Below, piece after piece: positions 8,289-17,022 of a DNA stretch of 64,000 nucleotides. This DNA is from Legionella longbeachae (lineage in GTDB: Bacteria; Pseudomonadota; Gammaproteobacteria; Legionellales; Legionellaceae): NCBI RefSeq assembly GCF_004283175.1, contig NZ_RXNW01000003.1, positions 62,001 through 126,000 on the forward strand, written 5' to 3'. Below the pieces are notes generated by a model. It saw only the letters and a list, made by a program, of their open reading frames with translations, had not been told where the DNA came from and did not search any database. Every line of letters starts with the position of its first letter. Position 1 is the first letter of the stretch. The position numbers and the translations under genes are program-made.

Positions 8289-10178
8289 CTAAATTTCTGC
8301 TAAATTCCCTTTTGTCTCTAACCAGACTTTTCGATCACTCGCTCTTTTTTTATTGAGCATCATGTCCATAATCGCTTCGGCATCACCTTGATCACCAAGG
8401 GTGAGTTGCACCAATCGCCGTGTATTCGGATCCATGGTCGTTTCACGTAATTGTATTGGATTCATCTCTCCTAACCCTTTAAAACGTTGCACATTAGCTT
8501 TAGCGCGGGTGGTTTGTGTTAGGTGGTTAAGAATACGATTTTTTTCTTCATCATCCAGCGCGTAATAAACCTCCTTTCCTGCATCAATTCGATAAAGGGG
8601 AGGCATTGCAACAAACACATGTCCTGCTTGAACAAGGGGTTTAAAATGACGTAAAAATAAAGCACAAATTAAGGTGGCGATATGTGCTCCATCTGAGTCG
8701 GCATCAGCAAGAATACATAATTTGCCGTAACGAAGCCCACTGAGATCATCAGAACCAGGATCTACTCCTATAGCGACGGAAATGTCATGAATTTCTTGGG
8801 AGGCTAAAACTTGAGAAGAATCTACTTCCCAGGTATTAAGAATTTTTCCCCGCAAAGGTAAAATTGCTTGGAAATCTTTATTACGTGCTTGCTTGGCTGA
8901 ACCACCTGCAGAATCTCCTTCGACTAGAAACAGTTCGGCTTGGCTAAGATCGGTTTGTAAACAGTCAGCCAATTTACCAGGTAGGGCAGGTCCTTGGCTT
9001 ACCCGTTTTCGAGCAACCTGTTTCGCTTGCTTTAAACGTTTTTGCGCCCTCTCTATTGTTAATGCAGCAATTGCTTCGCCTTGGTTACGATGTTGATTTA
9101 ACCATAGTGCAAATGCATCTTTAACAACATTACTGACAAAAGCTGAAATTTGACGCGAACTCAAACGCTCTTTAGTTTGACCTGCAAACTGTGGTTCTTT
9201 CATTTTAACAGATAACACATATTGACAAGGTTCCCATAGATCATCCGCGGTGAGTTTTACGCCACGGGGTAGTAAATTTCTTAACTCACAAAACTCAGCC
9301 ATCGCATCAAACAAACCGGAACGTAAACCATTTACATGGGTACCGCCCTGGACAGTTGGAATTAAATTCACATAACTTTCACTAAAGCCAGTATTCGCAG
9401 TATTTGACCAGACCAAGGCCCAGTCAACGGTTGCCTCATCGCTTTTAAATTCACCAATAAATGGCTCTTCAGGTAAGTAATCTCCATCAGGTAATGATTG
9501 ATTTAAATAATCAATAAGTCCTTTTTCATAGCACCAATGCATTTCTTCATTGTTTACTTTATTGATAAAAGTCATGGATAAGCCAGTACAAAGTACTGCC
9601 TTTGCTCTGAGCACATGCATTAAATGCTTGATTGAAATACGGGTAGTATCAAAATACTTGGAATTAGGCCAAAAACGAATAGTAGTTCCTGTATCCCTTT
9701 TTTTAGTTAGGCCAGCCTCATTTAATTCACATAATTTATCGCCATTAGCAAACGACATTTGATATATAAGCCCATTGCGTTTGATGGTGACATCGAGACG
9801 TTCAGAAAGCGCGTTAACAACAGAGACCCCAACCCCATGCAATCCACCAGAAAAGCTATAGTTTTTATCGGAAAATTTACCTCCAGCATGCAGGCGAGTC
9901 ATAATTACTTCGACACCACTTAATCCTAATTGTGGATGTAAATCAACAGGCATACCCCGGCCATCATCTTCGACTTCAATAGAGCCATCTTCATGAAGTG
10001 TGACGCGAATATGGCTGGCAAAACCGGCTAACACCTCATCCACGCTGTTATCAATAACTTCCTGAGCCAAATGATTTGGACGAGTCGTATCGGTATACAT
10101 GCCGGGACGTCGTTGAACGGGCTCAAGTCCACTTAAGACTTCAATTGCTTGGGCAGTGTAGTTTTCTGACATGGGCAT
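8289..10178 (-). CDS. parE: DNA topoisomerase IV subunit B (ParE)
   Basis: The 629-residue ATPase subunit of the decatenating type IIA topoisomerase, working with ParC, which is not in this window. GHKL ATPase motifs are visible: VIDNSVDEVLAGFA (Mg-binding Asn), DDGRGMP, GGLHGVGVSVVNALS. Then come the transducer region and the TOPRIM domain with EGDSAGGSA and DADSDGAHI. The C-terminal QRFKGLGEMNP segment is typical of ParE/GyrB. Its length of about 630, without the gyrase B insert of some gammaproteobacteria, favours ParE. The first ATG (MPMSENYTAQ) is used; the second, two codons later, is equally plausible. Monocistronic, divergent from the ABC gene. Confidence 0.96.
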   Translation of the reverse strand: MPMSENYTAQAIEVLSGLEPVQRRPGMYTDTTRPNHLAQEVIDNSVDEVLAGFASHIRVTLHEDGSIEVEDDGRGMPVDLHPQLGLSGVEVIMTRLHAGGKFSDKNYSFSGGLHGVGVSVVNALSERLDVTIKRNGLIYQMSFANGDKLCELNEAGLTKKRDTGTTIRFWPNSKYFDTTRISIKHLMHVLRAKAVLCTGLSMTFINKVNNEEMHWCYEKGLIDYLNQSLPDGDYLPEEPFIGEFKSDEATVDWALVWSNTANTGFSESYVNLIPTVQGGTHVNGLRSGLFDAMAEFCELRNLLPRGVKLTADDLWEPCQYVLSVKMKEPQFAGQTKERLSSRQISAFVSNVVKDAFALWLNQHRNQGEAIAALTIERAQKRLKQAKQVARKRVSQGPALPGKLADCLQTDLSQAELFLVEGDSAGGSAKQARNKDFQAILPLRGKILNTWEVDSSQVLASQEIHDISVAIGVDPGSDDLSGLRYGKLCILADADSDGAHIATLICALFLRHFKPLVQAGHVFVAMPPLYRIDAGKEVYYALDDEEKNRILNHLTQTTRAKANVQRFKGLGEMNPIQLRETTMDPNTRRLVQLTLGDQGDAEAIMDMMLNKKRASDRKVWLETKGNLAEI

Positions 10179-10369
10179 ATCTCAAAATATAAGTTAAGTC
10201 TATTGTAACAATTCAGCACAGTTTCAATGAAAATATAATTAAAATTGAGGAGAATAGTTAATGTTTATTTTACCACATATTATGATACAGTAGTTGTATA
10301 TTCCTTTGTAAATCTATATTAAAGAAGCTTTTTTTGGCAAGTAAAAAAAGAGGCATTATCAGAAGACAT

Positions 10370-12184
10370 ATGCAAAAAAAGAGTGTTGAAATTCATCAAC
10401 TATCGGTAGTATTTCAAGATCATCGTAAGATAGTACCCGCGTTAGATCAACTCAATTTTAATTTACATCCAGGTGAAACCCTGGTCTTATTAGGTGAATC
10501 AGGTTGTGGCAAGTCTTTGACTTCCTTGGCATTAATGCGTTTGTTACCTAAATCAGGTGTTTATGGAATTGACAGTCAAATCCGGGTGGATGGACAAGAT
10601 ATTCTTGATTTATCGGAACACATGATGCGGCAATTAAGAGGCCGCAAGATTGCAATGATTTTTCAAGAACCAATGACGGCACTAAATCCAGTAATGACTA
10701 TAGGGGAGCAGTTAGCAGAAGTTTTATTGAAATATCAGTCAATTACCTCTCAGGAATTAGAAAAATCTTTATTATCACTACTTAATGAAGTAGAAATGCC
10801 GCACCCTAAAGTCAAAATTCATCAATATCCGCATCAATTATCAGGGGGGCAGAAGCAACGCGTAGTCATTGCAATGGCTTTAGCATGTAGGCCGGATATT
10901 TTAATTGCAGATGAACCAACAACTGCTTTGGACGTAACAGTGCAAGCACAAATACTTAACCTGTTAAAAAAAGTACAAAATACTCGCAAGATGAGTATGT
11001 TATTGATAACGCATGATTTAGGTGTGGTAAAAGCAATGGCTACTCATGTGGGTGTTATGTATGCAGGACAAATAGTTGCCCAGTTGTCCATAGAAGAATT
11101 TTTTTCACGACAAACGCAGCACCCTTATGTCCAGCAGCTGTTAGATTCCGTGCCTTCTTTTGCAAAACGACAGGAGCGCCTGTCCGTCATTTATGGATGT
11201 GTTCCTCCATTGGATGAAATGCCTTTGGGTTGTCGTTTTCACCCTCGTTGTATTTATGCTTTTTCACGATGTCAACAGGAGGAGCCGCAATTACAAGAAC
11301 TGAATGGACAACTTGTGCGTTGTCATTTATATCCCGATATGAGTGAATTACCACCTTTAGAGAAAAATAAAGTAGCATGGAATCGAACCCATAGTGAAAC
11401 AAAGAGTATTTTACGTGTCACGAATTTGTCCATAGCTTTTGTTCAGAAAAAAAGGATATTTAGTCGTCATAAAACCTTCTTAAAAGCAGTTGATGGCCTT
11501 TCATTTCGTTTGCACCAGGGAAAAACCTTAGCTTTAGTTGGGGAATCAGGTTGTGGTAAAACAACAACCAGCCGCGCTCTATTGCGTCTATTACCTATTG
11601 TTGGTGGGGAAATACATTACAAAGATCAGGATGTATTGACGTTAAGGGGGCGAGCGTTAAGGGATTATAGAAAAAAAGTTCAAATTATTTTCCAGGATCC
11701 TTATTCTTCGATGAACCCGCGTATGACGGTTGGGGAAATTCTTGCTGAAGGGATGCATGCTCAAGGTATGACACATTCACTCATTAGCAAAAGACAAAAG
11801 GAACTACTAAATCATGTTAACTTGCCAAGCACTAGCTTACAGCGGTATCCCCATCAATTCTCAGGTGGGCAAAGACAAAGAATTTGTATAGCCAGGGCTT
11901 TGGCTACCGAGCCTGAGATCTTAATCTGCGATGAACCCACTAGTGCTTTAGATGTTTCAGTTCAGGCTCAAATCCTTAATTTATTAAAAGAATTACAGCA
12001 AGAAACAGGAATCTCCTATTTGTTTATCACTCATAACATGGGTGTCGTGTCTTATATTGCCGATGAAGTATTGGTTATGAAAGATGGGATAGGGATAGAA
12101 TTTGGTACTTGTGAAAGTATTTTACAACATCCTAAAGAAGCATATACACGGCAACTTTTAAATGCGGTGTTAAATGTTTTTTGA
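10370..12184 (+). CDS. Peptide-type ABC transporter, fused double ATP-binding protein
   Basis: About 604 residues comprising two complete ABC ATPase modules of the DppD-DppF/YejF/GsiA type. Module 1 has Walker A GESGCGKS, signature LSGGQKQR, Walker B ILIADEPTT and the oligopeptide-transporter C-terminal segment with CRFHPRCIYAFSRC (Cys-rich). Module 2 has GESGCGKT, FSGGQRQR and ILICDEPTS. It would energise uptake of peptides or similar solutes, but no permease or binding protein gene lies beside it, so partners are encoded elsewhere. A TTG at 10334 in the same frame could extend it by 12 residues; ATG 10370 fits family N-termini better, although neither has a strong ribosome binding site. Confidence 0.93.
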   Translation: MQKKSVEIHQLSVVFQDHRKIVPALDQLNFNLHPGETLVLLGESGCGKSLTSLALMRLLPKSGVYGIDSQIRVDGQDILDLSEHMMRQLRGRKIAMIFQEPMTALNPVMTIGEQLAEVLLKYQSITSQELEKSLLSLLNEVEMPHPKVKIHQYPHQLSGGQKQRVVIAMALACRPDILIADEPTTALDVTVQAQILNLLKKVQNTRKMSMLLITHDLGVVKAMATHVGVMYAGQIVAQLSIEEFFSRQTQHPYVQQLLDSVPSFAKRQERLSVIYGCVPPLDEMPLGCRFHPRCIYAFSRCQQEEPQLQELNGQLVRCHLYPDMSELPPLEKNKVAWNRTHSETKSILRVTNLSIAFVQKKRIFSRHKTFLKAVDGLSFRLHQGKTLALVGESGCGKTTTSRALLRLLPIVGGEIHYKDQDVLTLRGRALRDYRKKVQIIFQDPYSSMNPRMTVGEILAEGMHAQGMTHSLISKRQKELLNHVNLPSTSLQRYPHQFSGGQRQRICIARALATEPEILICDEPTSALDVSVQAQILNLLKELQQETGISYLFITHNMGVVSYIADEVLVMKDGIGIEFGTCESILQHPKEAYTRQLLNAVLNVF

Positions 12185-12368
12185 TTTTATATATATGATA
12201 ATTAATAAATTTTTCTATTTTTGCATGGGTGGGTATAATTGGAAAACATAAAAAATTAGAGTGAATTTAAACTCGCAAAATTTTTTAAATTGGCCGCCAA
12301 TTATTAAGGTTTTTTTTAGTAGAGTCTGTTAAGATGAGGCGAATATGATATTTAACAGGAGTTTTTTC

Positions 12369-13112
12369 ATGAAAAAAATGGTGGGCTTGTTGTCCTTATC
12401 AACGGGCTTTTTAATAGGTAGCGTCCATGCGGGAACAATGGGACCAACGAAACCCGATTGGACTTGGGTAGGTACCTTTAGTGCTGGTCCTGTATGGGCA
12501 GCAAGTGCCGAGACACAGACCATTGAGTTAACCCCAGATATTGTTAAAACCTATACAATGGAAGAATCAAATGATGCAATTTTTGATGGTGAGGTTTTTT
12601 TAGGCATCCAAAAAATACTGTCTCCAACATTACAAGGTCAACTTGGTGTTGCCGTTGGCTTTACTAATAATACATCATTGCATGGAAGTATCTGGGATGA
12701 TGCTGATCCAGAATTTGATAATTTTATCTATAGCTATAAATTGCAACATACTCATGTAGCTGTAAAGGCTAAATTATTGGCAGAATTGGGACTTGTTGCT
12801 ATGCCTTGGGTAAGTGGTAGCATAGGGGTTGGTTTTAATGATGCCCATGGGTTTAATAATACACCTATCATTTTTGAAGCCCTGCCTACCCCTAATTTTG
12901 CGTCACATACTGAGACCAGCTTTACATACACAGTTGGAGTGGGCTTGCAAAAAGCGCTGAATGACCATTGGCAGGTAGGCGTTGGATATGAGTTTGCTGA
13001 CTGGGGTAAAAGCAGGTTAGGTCGAGCTGAAGATCAAACGTTAAACTCAGGTCTATCTCTCAATCATTTTTACACCAATGGTGTTTTATTTAATCTCACC
13101 TATCTGGCATAA
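12369..13112 (+). CDS. Legionella-type outer-membrane beta-barrel protein
   Basis: A 247-residue exported protein. The start at 12369 is chosen because ACAGGAG sits about ten bases upstream; an in-frame ATG at 12345 would precede it. Residues 1-21 are a signal peptide ending VHAG, followed by GTMGP, a mature N-terminus frequent in Legionella outer-membrane proteins. The rest consists of alternating amphipathic strands with Gly/aromatic turns (VGVGYEFADWGKSRLG, HFYTNGVLFNLTYLA) and ends in a short hydrophobic strand, as in OmpA/OmpW-like eight-strand barrels. Function unknown, perhaps adhesion or small-solute passage. Confidence 0.8.
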   Translation: MKKMVGLLSLSTGFLIGSVHAGTMGPTKPDWTWVGTFSAGPVWAASAETQTIELTPDIVKTYTMEESNDAIFDGEVFLGIQKILSPTLQGQLGVAVGFTNNTSLHGSIWDDADPEFDNFIYSYKLQHTHVAVKAKLLAELGLVAMPWVSGSIGVGFNDAHGFNNTPIIFEALPTPNFASHTETSFTYTVGVGLQKALNDHWQVGVGYEFADWGKSRLGRAEDQTLNSGLSLNHFYTNGVLFNLTYLA

Positions 13113-13121
13113 AGACAAAAA

Positions 13122-13146
13122 TAAAGGCTACATAGGGTAGCCTTTA
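13122..13146. terminator. Hairpin after the outer-membrane protein gene
   Basis: Stem TAAAGGCTAC / GTAGCCTTTA with a 5-base loop (ATAGG) begins ten bases after the stop codon. It is flanked by A-rich sequence on the plus strand and hence a T-rich run on the minus strand. A terminator is likely; the orientation of strongest activity is unclear. Confidence 0.55.
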
Positions 13147-13315
13147 AAAATATCAAAAAAGACTCTGATTTTCTTTAAGATTTTTAATTGCGGCCAAGTG
13201 GCATCAAATCAGTGTTGGCCTTTCATTTCCAGTAATCTCAGATCTTTATTAACGCACAAATCGTATAAATATTAAACTATAATTAACATCAAGAGATATC
13301 AAATTTTGGACTGCA

Positions 13316-13990
13316 ATGTTATCTCATGATGTGGTAAAAGTAATTGATCAAATTGGTGAAAAAATCGAGACTAATGCCCTTGAATTTTTAACTTTTGAAG
13401 ATATCAAAAATGTGTGCTTTATGGTGATAGGGCATATAGAGCATTTAAAAGCCAGCACCAATTTCACTATTTCGGAGCATGCTCAAAAAGACTTTCAATC
13501 TTATAAACGCATTGTTTTGAGTTTAGTGGAGTTGCAGGCAAAATTTATTGACATAGATAAAAATAAGGTATTGGGAAATTATATTGCTGATTTAAATAAT
13601 ATACGCGATACGATTTATTCTATTCCTAATCTTTTAGGCTTAGATTATAAAAATAAAACAGATAGAATCAGCTATTATATTTTTAATATGATAGTCCGAA
13701 TCAATAAATTTAAATATCAACTTTTAGAAGTGAATTGTTTTGATAGAGCCCTAATTGCGCATGCAGAATTTGCTCAGGAAATAATCTCCTTATATTCTAA
13801 ATTACTTGAAATACATCATGCAGCTAAAATGCGGTATTCTGTTGTTATCAAGGGATATTTTGAAGCGATGCAAGAACATTTCGATTTTTATTTAAAAGAA
13901 ATTACTTATTTTCGTCATCTTGAAATTATCAATACAAAATGTTTGAGCTATTGTGTTATGGATTACCTGCCTAAAAATCTTCGTCATTAA
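13316..13990 (+). CDS. Unknown helical protein (224 aa)
   Basis: A 224-residue, apparently all-helical soluble protein without recognisable domain, signal peptide or membrane segment. It contains long amphipathic stretches (for example the EHLKAST and SLVELQAKFIDIDKN regions) and several scattered Cys. The initiating ATG has only a weak GGA upstream. It is a single gene between an outer-membrane protein gene and a DUF167 gene, with no operon clue. The base composition is as AT-rich as typical Legionella accessory genes. It could be a translocated protein; there is no direct evidence. Confidence 0.6.
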   Translation: MLSHDVVKVIDQIGEKIETNALEFLTFEDIKNVCFMVIGHIEHLKASTNFTISEHAQKDFQSYKRIVLSLVELQAKFIDIDKNKVLGNYIADLNNIRDTIYSIPNLLGLDYKNKTDRISYYIFNMIVRINKFKYQLLEVNCFDRALIAHAEFAQEIISLYSKLLEIHHAAKMRYSVVIKGYFEAMQEHFDFYLKEITYFRHLEIINTKCLSYCVMDYLPKNLRH

Positions 13991-14062
13991 TTGTGCTGTT
14001 CATGATTTGTAACTTTATGATACATTATTTAATGAGTTAAAAACGTCAATGGGTATTAATTT

Positions 14063-14338
14063 GTGTGGTATAAGCGAGAAGCTGAACATTTAATTTTGTA
14101 TTTATATGTTCAGCCTGGAGCCAAAAAATCAGAAATTGTTGGGATGCACGAAGGGGTGCTTAAAATTCGCTTAAATGCCCCGCCAATTGAAGGCCGAGCT
14201 AATAAAGAATTATTAAAATATGTTGCTCAACTATTTAAAGTGCCACCCAGTCAAGTTGTTTTAAAGCGTGGTGATAAATCCAGGCACAAGGTGCTTTTAG
14301 TAAAGAACTCCTTGGTAGATCCAAATGTTTTGTTTTGA
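14063..14338 (+). CDS. DUF167 / YggU family protein
   Basis: A 91-residue protein initiated by GTG. It matches the DUF167 fold closely: LYLYVQPGAKKSEIVG, then LKIRLNAPPIEGRANKELL, and VVLKRGDKSRHKVLLV. YggU proteins are widespread and small; their biochemical role is not settled, although they are often found near yggT or pyrroline reductase genes. Neither is nearby here. The product is cytoplasmic. Confidence in family is high. Confidence 0.9.
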   Translation: MWYKREAEHLILYLYVQPGAKKSEIVGMHEGVLKIRLNAPPIEGRANKELLKYVAQLFKVPPSQVVLKRGDKSRHKVLLVKNSLVDPNVLF

Positions 14339-14721
14339 ACAGATATTTTTGTTTTCGCAAAGCATAATATTCACGAGAATTCTAAAAACATTAGCTTCAT
14401 ATATCAGCCATTTGAATTTATCACACGAACCGTTCTGGCAAAAGAATAGCATAGCCCTGTTGTTAAGCCCTATACCAGTTCTTAGCGACGGGGCATTTTG
14501 CCTCTCATCAGGCTGAACGAAACCAAGACCGGACTAAATGGACTTTTTAGCGAAACTTATGTGAAGTTAAAATTTTTATTAAGATGTCAAAAGAAAAATT
14601 TATGTTAGATCGATATATTTGCTAATAAATAATGATATGTTATTGGTTATTTCATTGAAGAAATTAATGCCCTAAACAATTTCAATTGACTAAGAGATGC
14701 TAAGACAGGAGATAAGTATTC
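14339..14721. other. Intergenic stretch without a supported gene
   Basis: This 383-base interval has no frame with a convincing start, ribosome binding site or domain. An open frame at about 14325-14516 shows low-complexity translation and is treated as chance. The region before 14722 is AT-rich and presumably holds the promoter of the PfpI-like gene, whose AGGAGA Shine-Dalgarno lies 10-15 bases ahead of its ATG. Confidence 0.5.
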
Positions 14722-15357
14722 ATGCAAATTACATTTTTATTTTATGAGGGTATGACTGCTCTGGATGCTATTGGACCTTATGAAGTACTAAATAGACTTC
14801 CTGGTGTTACAGTACAAAGGGCGAGTTTAAATTCTGGACCAGTACATGCTTCGGGACTTACTTTAATGGCTGAACATGCGTTAGCCGATATCTCAAAAAC
14901 AGATGTTTTATTAATTCCAGGAGGTGGCACTGCGACTGCATTACGTGAATATCCTGAAATTTTAGAGTGGATTAGAAAAATTCACGAGCATACATTGTGG
15001 ACCACTTCGGTTTGTACTGGAAGTTTAATTTTGGGCGCAGCAGGTCTATTGTCAGGTGTTAAAGCAACGACACACTGGGCCGTGATGAACCGATTGGCGC
15101 ATTGGGGGGCTTTACCTACCTCCAACCGATTTGTCGTCGATGGTAAAATTGTTACTGCTGCAGGGGTTTCTGCTGGTATTGATATGGCCTTCTATTTGGC
15201 TTCAAAATTGACTAATGAGCTTATCGCTCAATGCTTACAACTTGGTTTGGAGTATGATCCAGCACCTCCTTTTGATACGGGCTCACCGGATAAAGCGCCA
15301 CAAGATATGGTTAAATTTGTTCGTCAGCGTTTGAAAGATCGGTTTGAGCCGGAATAA
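14722..15357 (+). CDS. DJ-1/PfpI family protein, isonitrile hydratase-like
   Basis: A 211-residue cytoplasmic protein of the DJ-1/PfpI superfamily. It begins QITFLFYEGMTALDAIGPYEV and has DVLLIPGGG and the nucleophile elbow TTSVCTGSLILGAAGLL with Cys as the nucleophile, followed by ATTHWA, where His could join the active site. The Asp/Glu near the N-terminus (EGMTALD) is characteristic of the isonitrile hydratase branch rather than of the protease-like PfpI proteins. Substrate unknown. A perfect small hairpin follows 24 bases after the stop. Confidence 0.88.
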   Translation: MQITFLFYEGMTALDAIGPYEVLNRLPGVTVQRASLNSGPVHASGLTLMAEHALADISKTDVLLIPGGGTATALREYPEILEWIRKIHEHTLWTTSVCTGSLILGAAGLLSGVKATTHWAVMNRLAHWGALPTSNRFVVDGKIVTAAGVSAGIDMAFYLASKLTNELIAQCLQLGLEYDPAPPFDTGSPDKAPQDMVKFVRQRLKDRFEPE

Positions 15358-15380
15358 AAGTAACAGGCAATAAAACGTCA

Positions 15381-15400
15381 CAAGGCATTTCTATGCCTTG
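15381..15400 (+). repeat. Dispersed hairpin CAAGGCAT-TTCT-ATGCCTTG, copy 1
   Basis: An 8-bp stem with a TTCT loop, flanked by ACGTCA and ACGT halves that extend the symmetry. Nineteen of its bases recur at 23985-24003, also just after the stop of a plus-strand gene, with one change. It probably serves as a 3' end structure or small mobile palindrome. Confidence 0.55.
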
Positions 15401-15418
15401 ACGTCCCACCCATGTTAA

Positions 15419-15802
15419 TTAGGGTAAAACATAGATAATCAAAGCAAGTAAACCTGCAAAAGCAATAAGTGGGTGTATGACTGCTGCTAGTTTAGGAATC
15501 TTTTTCTTTTTCATGCCTAGGATAAATAAAGTTAACCCCCCTAATGCTGCAAGAATAAGCAAAATTGAGCTTGTAACCAGGAGGGGAGACCAGTTCGGCA
15601 TCAAGATAAATACGTACACTAAAACGAGGATAATCCCTACTACCGCAAAAATTCCATGCAGATTTTTAGCGGCTTTATTCACAGGTTTATCTTGCAATAT
15701 TGCAGTTAACAAGATCAAACCGCATACAGCAGCTGCAATGAATAAAGCAATTGCGAGTAGTAACACAAAACCTCCTGTTTTAGTCAATGACCTATATAAC
15801 AT
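15419..15802 (-). CDS. Small four-TM membrane protein
   Basis: A 127-residue very hydrophobic protein with four predicted membrane helices: about 10-34, 48-68, 73-95 and 106-126, separated by short Lys-rich loops (KMKKKKIPK type around 97-104). No named domain is recognised. It may be related to small inner-membrane proteins of unknown function common in Legionella and Coxiella. It is a lone gene, with its 3' end facing the PfpI-like gene. The start is the ATG preceded by weakly purine-rich sequence. Confidence 0.7.
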   Translation of the reverse strand: MLYRSLTKTGGFVLLLAIALFIAAAVCGLILLTAILQDKPVNKAAKNLHGIFAVVGIILVLVYVFILMPNWSPLLVTSSILLILAALGGLTLFILGMKKKKIPKLAAVIHPLIAFAGLLALIIYVLP

Positions 15803-15887
15803 TATAGCTTGTGAAAACTAAAACTATACTCTGCATTTGAACAGATTGTTCCAGTGGTTTTTGCAAAACCAGATTATAGTTGCACTC

Positions 15888-16766
15888 TCATTCAATTTTA
15901 CTGGGGGTCACATAATTTTGTTTGGGCGCATCCAGAGAAATTCCTAATAATTCTTCTTCTAATGTTTTGTTGATCCCTTTTTGGGGCGATGACAAATTAA
16001 GAACAGGGGCAGGATTTTTCAGTGCATCAGTGATACTGATAAATTTATAACCATTTTTTTGGTACATTTCCAGAATATCACCTAATACATAACTATTGAG
16101 AAGATTAGCATGAATTAATAATATTTGTTTGCTATTTTTACCAGATCTTTTTTCGGCGTTTAATGTTTGTTTCCATATATAAGCGAGATAACGTGGTTTG
16201 AGCTTCTGAATATAATTTTCTCTTGAACGATAGGGAACTTTATAGAGCATTTCATTAAATTCAAAATCTTTACTATCAATCGTTACTGGTGCAATAGTGT
16301 AATTATGTTCCTTAAGATATTCATGCACTTTCTGTTTTTTTCCATTAGTACCCTCCGCAAGATAGGGATAACGAAAATATTTAGGATGAGTCATGATTGG
16401 CTCAAGAATTTTATCGGCACGGTCAACATCTGCGATATACTTTTCAGCGCTCATCTGATTTAAGTTATAATGAGAATAAGTGTGGTTACCTAGCATGAAT
16501 CCTGCTTGGCGAAATTGTTCTAGAAACGACCATTGCCCTTTTTCTATTGCTCCTGCGATGACAAAACCTATCACAGGGACTTTATATTTTTGAAAGGTTT
16601 GTACAATTTGAGTAAAGCGCTCAGTAGAGCGTTGTTTATTTCCTGGGGTATTCATTCTAGAGGCTACAAGGGGTAAATCATCTATCGTAATGGCGATTTC
16701 TCGTTCCTCAGCAAAACAAATTGAAGAAAATAATGCGGTAAAAAGAAAGAATGTTTTGAGCATCAA
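15888..16766 (-). CDS. Exported polysaccharide deacetylase (NodB homology)
   Basis: A 292-residue CE4-type deacetylase with a signal peptide (about 1-19, ending CFAEE). The NodB motifs are visible: motif 1 AITIDDLP (Asp pair, Leu in place of the common Gly), motif 2 LGNHTYSHYN (two His ligands), motif 3 FRYPYLAEG, and the late LLIHANLL with His. It would remove acetyl groups from a surface or cell-wall polysaccharide in the periplasm. It stands alone, upstream of a glycosyltransferase pair in the same direction but separated by about 250 bases. Confidence 0.88.
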   Translation of the reverse strand: MMLKTFFLFTALFSSICFAEEREIAITIDDLPLVASRMNTPGNKQRSTERFTQIVQTFQKYKVPVIGFVIAGAIEKGQWSFLEQFRQAGFMLGNHTYSHYNLNQMSAEKYIADVDRADKILEPIMTHPKYFRYPYLAEGTNGKKQKVHEYLKEHNYTIAPVTIDSKDFEFNEMLYKVPYRSRENYIQKLKPRYLAYIWKQTLNAEKRSGKNSKQILLIHANLLNSYVLGDILEMYQKNGYKFISITDALKNPAPVLNLSSPQKGINKTLEEELLGISLDAPKQNYVTPSKIE

Positions 16767-17022
16767 TGGTCCTTATTAATTCTTGGTGTTTCTTATGGTG
16801 GTTTGATTTTTAGGTCTTATTTCAACATATCGCTGTTTGCCTGCGGTATCCAGAAGATAAATTCCGTTTTGGACAAGCCATTTAAAATCAAACTACTATA
16901 AACTAAATCGATTGTAGTTAATCAAGGCAATACATTAAAAGAAGAATCGGAAACTGTAAACTCTTATCATCCTAATTTAAATTTAAAAAAGCAACTTTGC
17001 ACGCTATTAATTTATATGGTGT

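Noticed and set aside
14325-14516. 63-codon open frame after the DUF167 gene
   Set aside because: No start context, no family resemblance and a random-looking composition.
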